Assembly: GCA_947311815.1 (NCBI GenBank)
Contig: CAMZMA010000101.1
Coordinates: forward strand, 1-15,271
DNA: 15,271 bases
Direction: 5' to 3'
DNA from: an uncultured Flavobacteriaceae bacterium
GTDB lineage: Bacteria; Bacteroidota; Bacteroidia; Flavobacteriales; Flavobacteriaceae
In this document: positions 14,623 through 15,271 of the stretch, piece by piece
Numbering within the stretch: position 1 is the first letter of the stretch
Layout of the letters: every line of letters starts with the position of its first letter
The notes under the pieces: generated by a model
Databases searched by the model: none
The model's input: only the letters and a program-made list of their open reading frames with translations
What the model was told of the DNA's origin: nothing
Program-made: the position numbers and the translations under genes

Positions 14623-15271
14623 TCATTCGAACCCCGCGTCATATTCAAAATGTGTTCCGGCCGGCAGGGTTGGCACCCATTGGTGCAACGCCTCGACAAG
14701 TTGCGGAACATAATCGGGGGATGTGGCGAAAAAGGCCACTTGCGTCCCCGACACAAAGCCCCAGTCTTCGTCCGTAATAAACGTCCCCACGCGGATCCAG
14801 TCCTTGCCGATCGCCTCTTTCATCCACTCCTGATAAATCATTGCAAACCGGACATCGTGCCGGACGGCCATCGGCCCGCCCCAACCGGGTTCTGATTTTG
14901 TTGTGCGGTATTTCAGGGCCTCGGTCGAACCCAGACCAAACAGGTCCAGTACATAATTCGAATTCCCCCAGGCCACCCATCCCAAATCATTCACAGCCAC
15001 CGGGGTTTTCATATAGTTCTTGGCAAATTTGGACATCTGCCGCTGTTGCAGGTAAATGGATTTGGGCGACTCGACCAGTATTGTGACATTGGATTTTGCA
15101 TAGACCGCGAGCGGGATTAAAACAGCAATCACCGCCCGCATGCCGATCCGCTGAAGGTCACTTCCCCGCATCACAACCGGAAGCAAGACCAGTATGCCGG
15201 CCGTTACAACGGCCAGAATGTAATGCTCGTACCGGTTCAGCCACCCGATATGGCCCAGCAGCAAATGCGCA
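14623..15271 (-). CDS. Membrane glycosyltransferase-like protein, C-terminal part (runs off the window)
   Basis: The frame is open from the right edge of the window to TGA at 14623, giving 215 visible residues; the N-terminus lies outside. The visible part starts with HLLLGHIGWLNRYEHYILA, then two membrane helices (about 15-37 and 43-57). A periplasmic C-terminal domain follows, with AVNDLGWVAWGN, YVLDLFGLGS and a segment around DVRFAMIYQEW. This layout resembles multi-pass GT-C type glycosyl/mannosyltransferases with a soluble C-terminal tail, common in Rhodobacteraceae. Donor and acceptor cannot be told. With the sulfotransferase two genes away it may belong to a polysaccharide or surface-glycan locus, but that is speculation from two partial genes. 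Confidence 0.6.
   Translation of the reverse strand, partial: AHLLLGHIGWLNRYEHYILAVVTAGILVLLPVVMRGSDLQRIGMRAVIAVLIPLAVYAKSNVTILVESPKSIYLQQRQMSKFAKNYMKTPVAVNDLGWVAWGNSNYVLDLFGLGSTEALKYRTTKSEPGWGGPMAVRHDVRFAMIYQEWMKEAIGKDWIRVGTFITDEDWGFVSGTQVAFFATSPDYVPQLVEALHQWVPTLPAGTHFEYDAGFE

Noticed and set aside
13988..14626. Upstream extension of the sulfotransferase frame
   Set aside because: It is antisense to the DUF4174 gene, and the sulfotransferase N-terminus with its PAPS loop begins at 13987.
14178..14756. Long leftward open frame across the DUF4174 gene
   Set aside because: Antisense frame typical of GC-rich coding DNA; no domain pattern, and it overlaps two better-supported genes.
13425..15271. 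Horizontal transfer of a GC-rich island into the flavobacterium
   Set aside because: No integrase, tRNA or repeat at the boundary, the boundary breaks genes on both sides, and there is no sign of codon amelioration; an assembly join explains it more simply.

Overview
The window joins DNA from two very different bacteria. Bases 1 to about 13,425 are AT-rich (roughly 30% GC by eye), with Bacteroidetes-type promoters (TAnnTTTG) and a gldL-gldM-gldN block of the type IX secretion/gliding machinery. That points to a marine-type Flavobacteriaceae such as a Polaribacter or Tenacibaculum relative; the genus is inference. Bases from about 13,425 to 15,271 are GC-rich and carry genes typical of Rhodobacteraceae (Alphaproteobacteria). 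The switch occurs within about 15 bases. It cuts a sulfotransferase gene in the middle and removes gldK, which normally precedes gldL. The simplest reading is a chimeric assembly join, not gene transfer.

Layout of the Bacteroidetes part, left to right. (a) Bases 1-465 hold a perfect 119-bp direct repeat, 1-119 and 347-465. The second copy contains the 3' end of an mscS-family channel gene. Between the copies lies the C-terminal half of a ParE/RelE-like toxin. (b) Leftward mscS gene, then a palindromic dispersed-repeat-like element, then a leftward gamma-carbonic-anhydrase-family gene. (c) A remnant of an IS982-family transposase. (d) A leftward glucosaminidase-like lipoprotein, 673 bp with no intact gene, then a leftward glucosaminidase-LysM lipoprotein that overlaps the stop of a D-cysteine desulfhydrase/ACC deaminase-family enzyme. 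(e) A leftward ABC-F ATPase, divergent from a small DUF983 membrane protein; an 18-bp palindrome lies between them. (f) A leftward FAD oxidoreductase, a strong hairpin terminator, then leftward gldN, gldM and gldL (transcribed L to M to N).

GldL and GldM form the proton-driven inner-membrane motor and GldN is part of the periplasmic ring, so the block drives T9SS secretion and gliding. The two lipoproteins probably act on peptidoglycan. The MscS protein is an osmotic safety valve. The alphaproteobacterial tail has a truncated sulfotransferase (-), a DUF4174 secreted protein (+) and the C-terminal part of a membrane glycosyltransferase-like protein (-) that runs off the window.

I did not find a convincing new biological system. 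The most useful observations are the chimeric junction, the repeat/toxin-fragment structure at the left end, the palindromic element at about 2225-2355, and the operator-like palindrome at 8720-8737.
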